From contig NC_034011.1 of the NCBI RefSeq assembly GCF_000346465.2, positions 4,695,094-4,759,093 on the forward strand: DNA of 64,000 nucleotides, in the 5' to 3' direction. This document shows positions 38,566 to 51,622 of the stretch, one piece after another. The notes beneath the pieces are model-generated. The model ran no database searches, was not told where the DNA came from, and was given only the letters and a program-made list of their open reading frames with translations. Origin of the DNA: Prunus persica. Lineage: Eukaryota; Streptophyta; Magnoliopsida; Rosales; Rosaceae. Each line of letters begins with the position of its first letter. Position 1 is the first letter of the stretch. Both the position numbers and the translations under genes were made by a program.

Positions 38566-39839
38566 TGGCAATACAAATATTTTGTTTTTGTGAGGTTATA
38601 GTTTCTCAAACTTGTTTTTTCTTTTTACGACTAATACTCGAGGTATTACACATTAATTTTGTTTGCATTGAACTCGTTCTCTAATCAAATGAAAATCAAT
38701 CTCCAGATCCTTTGCATTTGGCGACATATATAGATAGGTTTTTTTATGGTAAGTTAAAAATTTCTTTCCTTTTCTTGTATAGAAAGAAATTTAGTGTCTT
38801 TTTCTTGCAGGTAAAATAAGTAAATATCCTGGCTGATATTGTTATATATATAACGACCTAGCCTAGCAGTGTGCGTGGAAAGAATATTAATTAATATTTG
38901 AGGTCGTTGTTTTCTTTGCGTATCTTACTTCGGAGACCTTGCTAGAAACAAAGTAAAACTTATGGGTTTTTTTTTTAGGTTGTTTCTTGGTAGGTTTGTG
39001 TTTGGGTACTGCATGCGCCGCGCCTCTTCTTAAAAGAGATTTATTGGACGGTAATAATCGCAGTCTGAAAAAATCGAGGCGTCGGAGGTAGCATATCTAT
39101 TTTTATTTCGCAGATTTTATATGCTTATGATATTTTCACTTTAGTTTTGATTTTTAACAAACTTTTATTTTTTGCGGTGTATGTGAAGACGATAATGATA
39201 TGGTGGATGAGGCCTAGAATCTACATATCGATGTCGTAGGCAATAAGGCAATAATTTAATTTGATTTTGTTTCCCAAATTTGAATTAATTTTTACTTTTA
39301 TTACAGTAATCATCATATTCTTTTTACAGTTGTTTCCTACTGTGCTTCCGTTCTGGTTAAGTCTTTTACCAAAATTAGATAAAAGTAACTTTCAGCTCAG
39401 GCCAATGTTGCCAATTGAATTGTAGCTTAATATAAGCAAGTCATAGCCTCTTCTTATTGGCTGCTGCAAAAATATATTCAGAAAAAATATTCAAAGACTA
39501 TTAATAAAGAACCACATCCACATTTTAAAATAAAGTGAGTATCAGATTGCAGGTGATTGGGCCAAAAATTTGTTGTCGCCCGACAAATCGATTTCCTTCC
39601 TGTGTGTGAGGCTAACTTTGCCATAGGGTACGTACAGAGCTGAGCTTTAACGGAAATAAAATTAATGGGGAAGAAGGCTGTCTCAATTCAAGTCAAAAGC
39701 TAGAGGGCTAGAAGCCTAGAGGAGCTTAAAGCTTCGACTGGTGAGACTCTGGCACCACGGCACCTCCAAATTGGAATTTCCTATTTTCAAGTTGGAAGGG
39801 ATTCAAAACTTCTAATCTATACAACTCCAATAAAAGTTG
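38563..39839. other. AT-rich intergenic region, no gene seen
   Basis: No credible frame or repeat boundary was found. The satellite begins near 39840. Confidence 0.5.
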
Positions 39840-42800
39840 TTACAAAACAAACAAAAACACTAAATTATGTTCCACAACATAACACTCATGTTCTTTGATT
39901 TTAATGCTTACCATGAACTCAAATAGGTGGAATCATGATTTTAGACCTTTATAATCGAAGATAATGTTATCAGAAGTTTGTAGCAATTTTCGATGTATTT
40001 TTCTGATATTTAATTAATTTTTTATGAATTTTTAAACATAAATTTGATAAAAGTATCAAAACTGACACGTGGAGCGTTGACAGGAGGACAGCCATCAGAC
40101 ACACTGACAGCACTCCATTCAGCTTCCGCCATGTGTCCCCCCACACGATTTAATACTATTTTTCTAGGATTTAACTTATAAAGTCAATAATAAATTAAAT
40201 ACAAATCCAAAAAATACACCGAAAATTGATACGAACTTCATATGTGACATGCTCTAAGCCCTCAAACTCCAAAAATATAATTTTGACTCATAAAATTTGA
40301 AAATGATAACAAAAACTCAATTTTATTTCAAAAACAAACCAAAACACTAAATTATGTTCTATAACATAACACTCGTGTTCTTTGATTTTAACACTTATCA
40401 CAAACTCAAATATGTGGAATCATGATTTTAGACCTTTATAATCGAAGATAATGTTATCATGAGTTTGTAGCAATTTTCGGTGTATTTTTCTGATATTTAA
40501 TCAATTTTTTATGAATTTTTAAACATAAATTTGATAAAAGTATCAAAACTGACACGTGGCGCATTGACAGGAGGACAGCCATCAGACACACTGATGCGCC
40601 CCATTCAGCATTCGCCATGTGTCGCCCCACATGATTTAATACTATTTTTCTACGATTTAACTTATAAAATTGATAATAAATTAAATACAAATCTAAAAAA
40701 TACACCGAAAATTGATATGAACTTCTTGTGACATTCTCTACGCCCGCAAACTCCAAAAATATAATTTTGACTTATAAAATTTGAAAACGATAACAAAAAC
40801 TCAACTTTGTTTCAAAACAAACCAAAACACTAAATTATGTTTTGTAACATAACACTCGTGTTCCTTGATTTTAACGCTTACCATGAACTAAAATATGTGG
40901 AATCATGAGTTTACACCTTTATAATCGAAGATAATGTTGTCATGAGTTTGTAGCAATTTTCGGTGTATTTTTTTTATATTTAATCAATTTTTTATGAATT
41001 TTTAAACATAATTTTGATAAAAGTATCAAAACTGACACGTGGCGCATTGACAGGAGGACAGCCATCAGACACACTGACTACGCCCCATTCAGCATCGGCC
41101 ATGTGTCGCCCCACACGATTTAATACTATTTTTCTAGTATTTAACTTATAAAATTGATAATAAATTAAATACAAATCCAAAAAATGCACCGAAAATTGAT
41201 ACGAACTTCTTGTGACATGTTCTACGCCCTCAAACTCCAAAAATATAATTTTGACTTATAAAATTTGAAAACTATAACAAAAACTCAACTTTGTTTCAAA
41301 ACAAATCAAAAACACTAAATTATGTTCTATAACATAACACTCGTGTTCTTTGATTTTAACGCTTACCATGAACTCAAATATGTGGAATCATGATTTTAGA
41401 CCTTTATAATCGAAGATAATGTTATCATGAGTTTGTAGCAATTTTCGGTGTATTTTTCTGATATTTAATCATTTTATGAATTTTTAAACATAAATTTGAT
41501 AAAAGTATCAAAACTGACACGTAGCGCATTGACAGGAGGACAGCCATCAGACACACTGACTGCGCTCCATTCAGCATTCGCAATGTGTCGCCCCACATGA
41601 TTTAATACTACTTTTCTAGGATTTAACTCATAAAATTGATAATAAATTAAAGACAAATCCAAAAAATACACCAAAACTTGGTACGAACTTCTTCTGACAT
41701 TCTCTACGCCCTCAAACTCCAAAAATATAATTTTGACTTATAAAATATGAAAAGGATAACAAAAACTCAATTTTGTTTCAAAACAAACCAAAACACTAAA
41801 TTATGTTTTATAACATAACACTCGTGTTCCTTAATTTTAAAGCTTACCATGAACTAAAATATGTGGAATCATGAGTTTAGACCTTTATAATCGAAGATAA
41901 TGTTATCATGAGTTTGTAGCAATTTTTGATGTATTTTTCTGATATTTAATCAATATTTTATGAATTTTTAAAAATAAATTTGATAAAAGTATCAAAACTG
42001 ACACGTGGTGCATTTACAGGAGGACAGCCATCAGACACACTGATTGCGCCCCATTCAGCATCTGCCATGTGTCGCCCCACACGATTTAATACTATTTTTC
42101 TAGGATTTAATTTATAAAATTGATAATAAATTAAATACAAATCCAAAAAATACATCAAAAATTGACACGAACTTCTTGTGACATGCTCTAAGCCCTCAAA
42201 CTCCAAAAATATAATTTTGGCTTATAAAATTTGAAAACGATAACAAAAACTCAACTATGTTTCAAAACAAATCAAAACACTAAATTATGTTCTATAACAT
42301 AACACTAGTGTTCTTTGATTTTAACGCTTACCATGAACTCAAATATGTGGAATCATGATTTTATACCTTTATAATCGAAGATAATGTTATCACGAGTTTG
42401 TAGCAATTTTCGATGTATTTTTCTGATATTTAATCAATTTTTTATGAATTTTTAAACATAAATTTGTTAAAAGTATCAAAACTGACACGTGGCGCATTGA
42501 AAGGAGGACAGTCATCAGACACACTGACTGCGCCCCACTCCGCATTCGCCATGTGTCGCCCCACACGATTTAATACTATTTTTCTATGATTTAACTTATA
42601 AAATTGATAATAAATTGAATACAAATCCAAAAAATTCACCAAAATTTGGTACGAACTTCTTCTGACATTCTCTACGCCACAAACTCCAAAAATATAATTT
42701 TGACTTATAAAATTTGAAAAGGATAACAAAAACTCAATTTTGTTTCAAAACAAACCAAAACACTAAATTATGTTTTATAACATAACACTCGTGTTCCTTG

Positions 42801-45330
42801 ATTTTAACGCTTACCATGAACTAAAATATGTGGAATCATGAGTTTAGGCCTTTATAATCGAAGATAATGTTATCATGAGTTTGTAGCAATTTTCGATGTA
42901 TTTTTCTGATATTTAATCAATATTTTATGAATTTTTAAAAATAAATTTGATAAAAGTATGAAAACTGACACGTGGTGCATTGACAAGAGGACAGCCATCA
43001 GACACACTGACTGCGCCCCATTCAGCATCCGCCATGTGTCGCCCCACACGATTTAATACTATTTTTCTAGGATTTAACTTATAAAATTGAAAATAACTTA
43101 AATACAAATCCAAAAAATACATCGAAAATTGATACGAACTTCTTGTGACATGCTCTAAGCCCTCAAACTCCAAAAATATAATTTTGACTTATAAAATTTG
43201 AAAACGGTAATAAAAACTCAACTTTATTTCAAAACAAACCAAAACACTAAGTTATGTTCTATAACATAACACTCGTGTTCTTTGATTTTAACACTTACCA
43301 TGAACTCAAATATGTGGAATCATGATTTTTAGACCTTTATAATCGAAGATAATGTTATCAGGAGTTTGTAGCAATTTTCAGTGTATTTTTTTGATATTTA
43401 ATCAATTTTTTATGAATTTTTAAATAAATTTGATAAAAGTATCAAAACTGACACGTGGCATATTGACAGGAGGACAGCCATCAGACACACTGACTGCACC
43501 CCTTTCATCTTCCGCCATGTGTCGCCCCACACAATTGAATACTATTTTTCTATGATTTAACTTATAAAATTGATAATAAATTAAATACAAATAAAATACA
43601 CCGAAAATTGGTACGAACTTCTTGTGACATTCTCTACACCCTCAAACTTCAAAAATATAATTTTGACTTATAAAATTTGAAAAGGATGACAAAAACTCAA
43701 TTTTGTTTCAAAACAAACCAAAACACTAAATTATGTTTTATAACATAACACTCGTGTTCCTTGATTGTAACGCTTACCATGAACTAAAATATGTGGAATC
43801 ATGAGTTTAGACCTTTATAATCGAAGATAATGTTATCATGAGTTTGTAGCAAGTTTTGGTGTATTTTTTTGATATTTAATCAATTTTTATGAATTTTTAA
43901 ACATAATTTTGATAAAAGTATCGAAACTGACATGTGGCGCATTGACAGGGGTACACACTGACTGCGCCCCATTCAGTATCCGCCATGTGTCGCCCCACAC
44001 GATTTAATACTATTTTTCTTGGATTTAACTTATAAAATTGATAATAAATTAAATACAAATCCAAAAAATACACCGAAAATTGGTACGAAATTCTTGTGAC
44101 ATTTTCTACGCACTTAAACTCCAAAAATATAATTTTGACTTATAAAATTTGAAATGATAACAAAAACTCAACTTTGTTTCAAAACAAACCAAAACACTAA
44201 ATTATGTTCTATAACATAACACTTGTGTTTTTTTATTTTAACGCTTACCATGAACTCAAATATGTGAAATCATGAGTTTAGACCTTTATAATCAAAGATA
44301 ATGTTATCAGGAGTTTGTAGCAATGTTCGGTGTATTTTTCTGATATTTAATCAATTGTTTATGAATTTTTAAACATAAATTTGATAAAAGTATCAAAACT
44401 GACATGTGGCGCATTGACAGGAGGACATCCATCAGACACACTGACTGCGCCCCATTTAGCTTCCGCAATGTGTCGCCCCACACAATTTAATACTATTTTT
44501 CTAAGATTTAACTTATAAAATTGATAATAAATTAAATACAAATCTAAAAAATACACCGAAAATTGGTTCGAACTTCTTGTGATATTCTCTATTCTCTCAA
44601 ACTCCAAAAATATAATTTTGACTTTCAAAATTTGAAAATGATAACAAAAACTCAACTTTGTTTCAAAACAAACCAAAACACTAAATTATATTATATAACA
44701 GAACATTCGTGTTCTTTGATTTTAACACTTACCATGAACTCATATATGTGGAATCATGATTTTAGACCTTTTATAATCAAAGGTAATGTTATCATCAGTA
44801 ATTTTTCTGATATTTAATTAATTTTTTTATGAATTTTTAAACATAAATTTGATAAAAGTATCAAACTGACACGTGGAGCAATATAGGAGGACATCCATTA
44901 GACACACTGACCGCGCCCCATTCAGCTTCAGCCATGTGTCGCCTATACGATTTAATATTATTTTTCTAGTATTTAACTTATAAAATTGATAATAAATTAA
45001 ATACAAATTCAAAAAATACACCGAAAATTGGGATGAACTTCTTGTGACATTCTCTATGCCCTCAAACTTCAAAAACATAATTTTGAATTTTAAATTTTGA
45101 AAATGATAACAAAAACTCAACTTTGTTTCAAAACCAACAAAAACCCTAAATTATGTTCTATAACATAACATTCATGTTCTTTGATTCGACAATTACCGTG
45201 GACATAAATATGTGGAATCTTAATTTTGACCTCCATAGTCAAAGACAATGTTGTAAGGAGTTTGTATCAATTTTCGGTGTATTTTTCTGATTTTTAATGA
45301 ATTTTAGAAGTGAAATCCAAGAAAAATAAT
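39840..45330. repeat. Satellite array, about 484 bp units, 11 copies plus degenerate end
   Basis: The landmark aaaactgacacgtgg or a variant recurs near 40061, 40545, 41028, 41508, 41995, 42478, 42962, 43445, 43925, 44396 and 44866, a period of 470-487. Each unit holds ttttcggtgtattttt, the core gacacgtggcgcattgacag..cagccatcagacacactgac..ccatgtgtcgcccc, then an inverted aatacaccgaaaatt, then aaaactcaa..tttgtttcaaaacaaa and cataacactcgtgttc. Two unit types alternate from about 40.35 to 44.2 kb. The minus-strand frames of about 82 codons seen in most units are products of repetition and I do not call them genes. Confidence 0.97.
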
Positions 45331-45735
45331 TCTAAATTATAGAGAATCACACATGGCTGTAGCTGAAAGGAAAGCAGTCATTTTTTTTTTACAGGTGGCG
45401 TCGTACGATTGCGCCACATCCCATTTTTTTTTCCCCAAGTTTATCTTTAAAAAATCATAAAAAAATTAATTAAAAATACACTGAAAATGGTTACAAACTC
45501 CTTGTGACATTGTCTTTCACTATGGAGGTCTAAAAATCATGATTTCACATATTTATGTTCACGGTAATCGTCGAATTAAAGAACATGAGTGTTATATTAT
45601 AGAGCATCAACTAGTGTTTTAGGTTGTTTAGAAATAAATGTGAGTTTTTGTTATCAATTTATATTTTTATAAGTGAAATTACATTTTTATAACTTGATTG
45701 CATAGAGAATGTCACAAGGAGTTCGTAGGACTTTC
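45100..45735. repeat. Inverted arm closing the satellite array
   Basis: 45100-45290 (aaaactcaactttgtttcaa.., gttctttgattcgacaatta) is repeated inverted at 45480-45690 (taatcgtcgaattaaagaac.., gtgagtttttgttatcaatt) with a spacer of about 190 bp. The same arrangement recurs at 54740-55380. It is a fold-back structure. Confidence 0.8.
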
Positions 45736-47071
45736 CGAATGCCTCCAAATATATCCTAACTACAATACCACTGCACTGATTAACCCTTGATGAAAAATAA
45801 AATAATAAGACGAGTTCGCAGCTCCAGATCTAGATCTACAACGTAGAATGGAAGGGATGTGTGAATCATGGTGCTGCATTCGTCAGAAATTCGATAGTAA
45901 TGCACCTGCCATGGTAAAGAGGGAGACCTTCCGACGGCGCCGATGTTAAGAAATTGTTGTATGAAAAGGGTGAGAGGGAGGAGGAAGAAGAGGGAAGATG
46001 AAAAATAAATAAATAAATCTTGTGGGATCGGTGCATTAATTAGGGGGAGAATGAAAATTTAAAACATACGTAATTGTATTAAATAATTTGGCATGCCACA
46101 TCATCTTCCACATCAGATGGTATACATTTGTGGTACAAAAATATGGTCTCCCTACCATTACCCTTAGTTTAGTACAGGGTTATTTACTGTAGACGTCCCT
46201 AAACTTGGCCCCCAGTTGCAATTGGGTATGTGAACTTTTTTTTGAGGCAATTACATCCGTTAACTCGACAAATAGTTTCAATTGGGTCCTACCGTCCAAC
46301 TTTTGTTCGTCAAAATGAGGGGGTAAAAGTGTCCTTTCTATTTTTCATCCATCATCGAACCCAACTTCTTCATCCATCATCGACCTAACAACCCCATCTC
46401 CATCTTCAAAGATCACTGCAACTATGTTGTCAACAGCTATTTCCAAAGGAAGGGCCAAAATGCACAGAGCAACGATTTCATGGCATTTTTTTTTTCCTCA
46501 TAATCACTGATTTTATTTTTTCCTTCTAGATGATTAATAGCCTCAAGTTCCACTTCCACTTGTGTTTATCCTTCAAGTACCAGATAGGTATCTTTTCCAC
46601 CTTTTTCATACAGCCAGCACTTCAAAAACAAAAAAAACAAAAAAAAGCCAAGAAACCATTAGCCTGAAATTAGAATCATCGTGACCCTTTTCTCAAGAGT
46701 GGAAAAGAGATGTTGTAACTTTTAAGTGGTTGGAGTTCACAAAGCGAAGCTAAATTGATGGTGTTGATACTTTGAAACCTAGGTTAAGTAGAACAATGTT
46801 GTGTATTTGCAGAGACAAAAGTATAAAGCTTGCAGATTGGCCCACTGAGTCAGAGATTGTACCGAGTCGAAGCGTTTATAAAAGACAGAGAGAGTCGATG
46901 TGGAATAGAAGAGAGAGTGGCTTCGGTAGCGCCCTTGGATTTTCGAACTTTTGTAAGGGGTGGGACAAGGAGGAGGGGAGAATGAGTTTTGAGGGGGTGG
47001 GATAAGGAGGAGGAGGGAATTGGTTGCGGGAGAGAGGGAGAGACAGAAAGGGAGAGCTAAGAGAGAGCGAA

Positions 47072-47123
<52 letters not shown>

Positions 47124-48031
47124 GTTTGGATTTTTTTATTTTTAAGTTTATTTATTTAATTAAGAGTGCTGCTATTCTCAAAAAACCCTAGCCCCCTTTC
47201 TCCCAAAAAACACTATTAGAGCCTTTTCCACCTTGAGGGGGGAAGAAACCATTGTTCTTCCCCCCTCTCCTTTCTTCTCTTCCTCTCTTCCTCCTTTCAC
47301 CTCTTCCCCCATTTTCAAAGACAAAGGGTTTTCCCTATTTGTCTTAGTTTTGTTATGATTTTCATCCAACCATTATTGGCGGCTGCGGCTCACTCAATTT
47401 TAACTGTGTTTTGCTTTTTACTTCAAAGGATAAAATTGACCCAACAAAAAAATTAATAAAAGTCAAAGGACCTACATCTAAAACCAAAAATACGTGGACT
47501 AAACCCAATTGAAGCTAATTGTTTTAGACCTAGATCTAAGAACCTCTATATTTTATACAAGTGATACTAGAAAAGAAGGAAATAATCGGATACATGACCT
47601 CTGGTGGCTCCTATTAGTAAATCATATATTAATTATGATGTAATTTTATTGTAACCTTGGTTGGAGCAGTTTATTTAATTGTTGCTAACGAAAATCTCAT
47701 TTTCCAGAAAATAAAAATAAAAATAGTGTCAAAATGAGTAGAAAGCAATCTCTGATTAATGTATTTATTTTGAGGGTAATTCATATAGTCAAAATGATTA
47801 GAAACTATGCATGTCATTTAATATTGATTCTAATGTCAACTTTGTAGACAAATCAATTATTTTGCTGAAATGGATGAACGAGTTATTGGAAAACAACATG
47901 CGGACGAATTAGTCTAATTTATAATTAGTATTTGAGAATTTGGAAAATTTCGAAGAAAACCACCACCAAGTAATATCACAACCTTTTTTTCTTCCTTTTT
48001 TTCTCTGAGAAAATAATACCAAAACTTAAAT
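45736..48031. other. Intergenic, with microprotein flank relic and transposon-like DNA
   Basis: 45737-45822 (gaatgcctccaaatatatcc.., gacgagttcgcagctc) matches 50368-50455, the 3' flank of the type 2 gene, so a further copy once lay here. 46180-46290 (cctaaacttggcccccagtt..caattgggt) and 47440-47520 (aacccaattgaagc, inverted) may be the ends of a degenerate element of about 1.35 kb. 47078-47117 is a (GA)n run. No gene is seen. Confidence 0.5.
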
Positions 48032-48568
48032 ATGCAATTTAAATACTAAATATTCCAGATGTTCCAGCGGCGATGGAGTTTCACATCAAACAACCATTTA
48101 ATTCGTTGCCTCCAAAAAATTAGTAACCTACCACACGAGTAAACAAAATAAAACAATTAATAGAGAAACTGATAAAAAGAAGCAATTAATACCACAAACA
48201 TAAGACTGTAAAAACTCCAAAACAGAGGATGGTGTAAAGAGTTACCACAGAATACTATAGCTAAAGCATAGTGAGATTTACACATTTTCATCATATTTCT
48301 ATATGCAGCCAGGTTAACTGGAATTAGATACTAATCACAAATATTGTGAGAAATAGGAAATTAAGACTGTTAATTACTGCTTTACTTTTACTTTTTTTTT
48401 TCCTTTTAAAAGAAGTAGTTATAACTTGTTGTACCAGTTCTAACATGGCAGAACAAAACTAGAGTTTGTTTAATATCGATAAGCAAACAAAAATAATGAA
48501 AACAAAAATAACAAAGGAAAGTAGAATTAAGCAATACGTACCAGGAAAGTTTGGGCTTGTGGATCGGT

Positions 48569-48899
48569 TTATCTTTTAGGATTATTTTCCAAATTATGCT
48601 GCCTAATCTCCCTATTGAAATTTGATTTTGCATACAAAACAGATCAAATTGTAATTACAAAAAGTTTAAATTAGACAACTTTATAGCATAAAAAGGCATC
48701 ATAATATTAAGAATTAATGCATGGGATTGAAACTAAAATATAATAATATATGATGAAGAGGAAACTACCTGCACTTCCTCAATTCTTCCAGATTTTGATT
48801 AAACGCTCTTCGTCTTTTTAGGTCCCCTTTACGCAGAAGGTGATCACCAATGGCGGTCCCAAGAAGAAATGTGAAAATCCATGCGATGAATTCTTTCAT
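48569..48899 (-). CDS. Two-exon microprotein, type 1 (57 residues)
   Basis: Exon 48769-48899 (ATG at 48899) ends ..LRKC AG before GTAGTT. Exon 48569-48611 follows TTCAATAG and ends AGA TAA. Joined, they give 57 residues: MKEFIAWIFTFLLGTAIG (membrane segment), DHLLRKGDLKRRRAFNQN, LEELRKC, Arg across the junction, EIRQHNLENNPKR. The basic charge after the span predicts that the tail stays in the cytosol or stroma. The gene structure is the same as at 37801-38288. Copies at 20.1 kb and 58.5 kb are damaged, so this is the only intact type 1 gene in the window. Two upstream in-frame codon stretches lack an ATG, so the start is firm. Function unknown. Confidence 0.65.
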
Positions 48900-49702
48900 C
48901 CTCTTGGCTGCAAAAGTTATAGAGTTCTCGATATGTAGATGTAACAAATTATATAATACAACCCAATTATGAAAAGAGCATATTATATATATGTTTGCGA
49001 AAGCTAGGGTTTTTGTTACGAGCTAGAGTATGTGGTTTTTTTATTTATTTATGGGAAGTTATTAATTACTTTTCTTTGGTATCAAGAAATCTTTCTTTTC
49101 TTTTTTGGTAAGTATCTTTCTTCTTTTCTGGTAAGTAAAAAAAACCTTTCATTTATAGAATACCTAGTGAGAGATCAAATATTTATTTTGGTTGTTTGGA
49201 CATTAATTTATTAGTCGTTTGGCCCTATGTCCATGTGAGCATGAATATTCTGATAACATTGGGTGGTTTTCCTCCGGATGCGGTTTCCTTATTTTTGTAA
49301 TTCGGACATTCTAAAACCCTACTGTTTACACGTCCAACCCACCTCATACTTCTTATACATACAAACGCCTCATGCTATTGCATGAAACCAAATACACACC
49401 TCAAGCAATCTTCAGCTCATGCAAAGATTGCATGCAATTCATATGCAAACATGTAATATAATTAAAACAATCCAAGATGACCAGTTGATTGTGCTACGTA
49501 CAGCTCTCACGATCATAATTTTGTTTTGTGCGCACAAAGTTGTATTTACAAATGAGGTTGATTTTGCTTTGTGCACGCATACACTCTGTTTTCTTTTAAT
49601 TACATGTTCTGCAAATTCTTAATTTTATTTTTTATCATTTGAGTTTGACTAAAGTGCAACAAAGCACAATATAGCAAACTTAGCAGGTTTTTACGCAAAG
49701 TA

Positions 49703-50230
49703 TGTTGGTTTTTGGAAGCATTGCAAATATATTTGAGCTTAAATTAGTCCCACATTAGAAAACTATAATTCCTTGAAGGTCTTTATAAGACCTATTCTTG
49801 GAAATAGGACAATTAGAATTTGGCTATGCAAGTGGACCAATTGAGTGGCTTGTTGGGTTTGGCCTTTGGGTTAGTCAAAAGATGGGCCTTGGACTCTTTG
49901 TGATTTAAAATTAAACCTAATTAATTAAATTAATTTCGAGGTAATTATTTGAATTACTTTTTAAAATTCAAATATCAGATAAGTTTGTCAGATTGGGTTT
50001 GACCGTTATATGATACATGTTCCAACAGGAATTAGCACTCTATATAAACAAGAGCCTTGGTTCTATTTGATATACATAAAAAACGCAGATTTCATTCTAA
50101 GTCATATTCAATTTCGTGAATTTGTTTATTGTTTAATTTCGAAAAAAACCATTCAATTTTATTTTACTGTCTTATTAAATTATTGTTGAATTACATTATT
50201 AGTGTAACACTGATTGTTGTTTCACCAACA
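49703..50230 (+). mobile_element. Solo LTR, Ty1-copia-like, 528 bp
   Basis: The element begins TGTTGG and ends CCAACA and is flanked by a perfect 5 bp duplication, AAGTA (49698-49702 and 50231-50235). Inside are tagtcccacatt, common near the start of copia LTRs, and a TATA box (ctatataaac, near 50040). There is no internal region, so it is a solo LTR left by LTR-LTR recombination. The same insertion is in the duplicate at 59509-60036. Confidence 0.9.
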
Positions 50231-50476
50231 AAGTATAGTTAGCCCATTCCATTTTTAAAATTCTGGGTCTGTCCATGTATCTATATATATAAAGCGAAAG
50301 GCAGAGAGAATGGTAAAACATTCAAAATACCAAAAATTCACATGGCGGACTCGTATATGTAAATTCCAAATGCCTCCAAATATATCCTAACTACAATACC
50401 ACAGCACTGATTAACACTTGATGGAAAATAAAATAATAAGACGAGTTCGCATCTCTAGCGGCAGTGATGCGCGACA

Positions 50477-50856
50477 CTAGAAGAAGTCGAAAAAATTCTT
50501 CCACGCGTCATAGTCTTTGAAGAAGACGTCCATGTCCCGACCAACAAGTGCTATAAACTCTTCATGGCTATTAATACAGACAAGGCAAGGCAAATAGGAA
50601 TATTAATCTTTGAGGTTTTCCTCAGCAAACTCAAAGCACCAAAGTCAAGATCAAGGTGAAAAAAAATAAAATTTGCTAAATTAAATATGAAACTTCGTAC
50701 TGACCTCCACGTATTCCGAATCTCTTCCATCTTTTCATCAATTTCTCTAAGTACCGAAGCTGTTTCTCTGTATGTAGAGATATAGTTACATATAAACTTA
50801 AAGAAGGTTGATCCCATCAGTCCCAACACCAGAGTTGAAATATGTTTCGTTGCCAT
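50477..50856 (-). CDS. Two-exon microprotein, type 2 (80 residues), copy A
   Basis: Exon 50705-50856 (ATG at 50856) ends ..IRNTGG-type TGG AG before GTCAGT. Exon 50477-50567 follows TTAATAG and ends TTC TTC TAG. Joined, they give 80 residues: MATKHISTLVLGLMGSTFFK as the start of a membrane segment, then YISTYRETASVLREIDEKME (amphipathic, coiled-coil-like), EIRNTW, Ser across the junction, HEEFIALVGRDMDVFFKDYD, AWKNFFDFF. The C-terminus is acidic and aromatic. The plus-strand paralogue at 53510-53937 preserves every splice site and the length. The copy at 60283-60662 is identical in protein. Without splicing the first exon would run on to a meaningless tail. No known family is recognised. Confidence 0.72.
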
Positions 50857-51019
50857 TAATTAAGATTAGGAAAAATTTAAAGTTGGGGAGATTTTTTTTG
50901 GGTAGATGAAAAAAAGTGAGAAGACTTAAACAAGTGCTCTAAGTAGCAAAAGTATATATTCTGTGAGAGTTTAGGGCTTGGCTCTAGTGACTCATGTTCA
51001 TATCACAAGATGAACTCAA

Positions 51020-51029
51020 GTATATATAC
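51020..51029 (-). promoter_or_regulatory. TATA box of the type 2 gene, copy A
   Basis: The palindromic GTATATATAC lies about 165 bases before the ATG and is followed on the coding strand by tgagttcatcttgtg, which also follows the TATA box of the 53.5 kb paralogue. The promoter was duplicated with the gene. Confidence 0.5.
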
Positions 51030-51622
51030 ATATGTTTGAGCTTGTATCCTAGACTAGTGCGACAAATAAATAAATAAAATTATTTATCTTTTCCTTCAAG
51101 TAAAGCAAAAGTAGGGTAGGGCTCCTCTGCCGCAGTTTCCTCCTTAGACATTGAATCCATATATTTGATTGTGATTCTAGTATGAAATTATTCTTACCTA
51201 TTAGGTTTTGTCTCCCTATTTGTAATACACTGATGTAATTTAGCACCAGTTCACGTCTTTCCCTTTTTGGTACTTGTAATTAGGTTGATTTATAATTATC
51301 ACAATAACACATATAATTGCAAAAGATATGGATGCGATGCGATCGACGACCTAATTGCAAAACTGGAAAGAAAAAAAAAAAGGTAATGGCTAGTGAGCGT
51401 ACTTTGTAATGGTAAGGTTAAAATTTTCTTTTCTTTCATATCAATAAAATCTTGTTTTCTTGCAAGTGAAGTAAAAAAAATAAAAGGAATACATTCCAGG
51501 TCTTTTATAAATATAATCAAGCCTGTAACTATTTATATATGTTATATACTTGTGCGCGGACACCTTGCACTTGTTCTTCTCTCACTTTGAATTCACAAAA
51601 GCTATACCCTCCTGTAAACAAC

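Larger units (their letters stand above)
48032..51472. repeat. Segmental duplication, copy A (copy B 57724-61278)
   Basis: Nearly identical to copy B with only scattered single-base differences. It carries a type 1 gene, a solo LTR and a type 2 gene. Copy A lacks the 214 bp MITE and the roughly 56 bp insertion seen in B and keeps roughly 130 bp and 70 bp segments deleted in B. The right edge is sharp: agtgaagt at 51465-51472 is the last shared sequence. Confidence 0.95.

Noticed and set aside
40457..45120. Nine to ten related minus-strand frames of 75-105 codons
   Set aside because: They are one frame repeated by the satellite period; some units are frameshifted, no start or splice context is shared, and the central part is an inverted repeat. 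Repetition alone explains them.
47178..47369. 63-codon charged minus-strand frame
   Set aside because: Pyrimidine-rich low-complexity DNA near a (GA)n tract, with no conserved features.
48406..48633. 75-codon minus-strand frame (identical at 58271-58498)
   Set aside because: It overlaps the second exon of the type 1 gene in another frame. The spliced 57-residue product explains the region better.
49419..49622. 67-codon plus-strand frame, identical at 59225-59428
   Set aside because: Identity reflects the recent segmental duplication, not constraint; the frame lies in the upstream region of the type 1 gene and has no other support.
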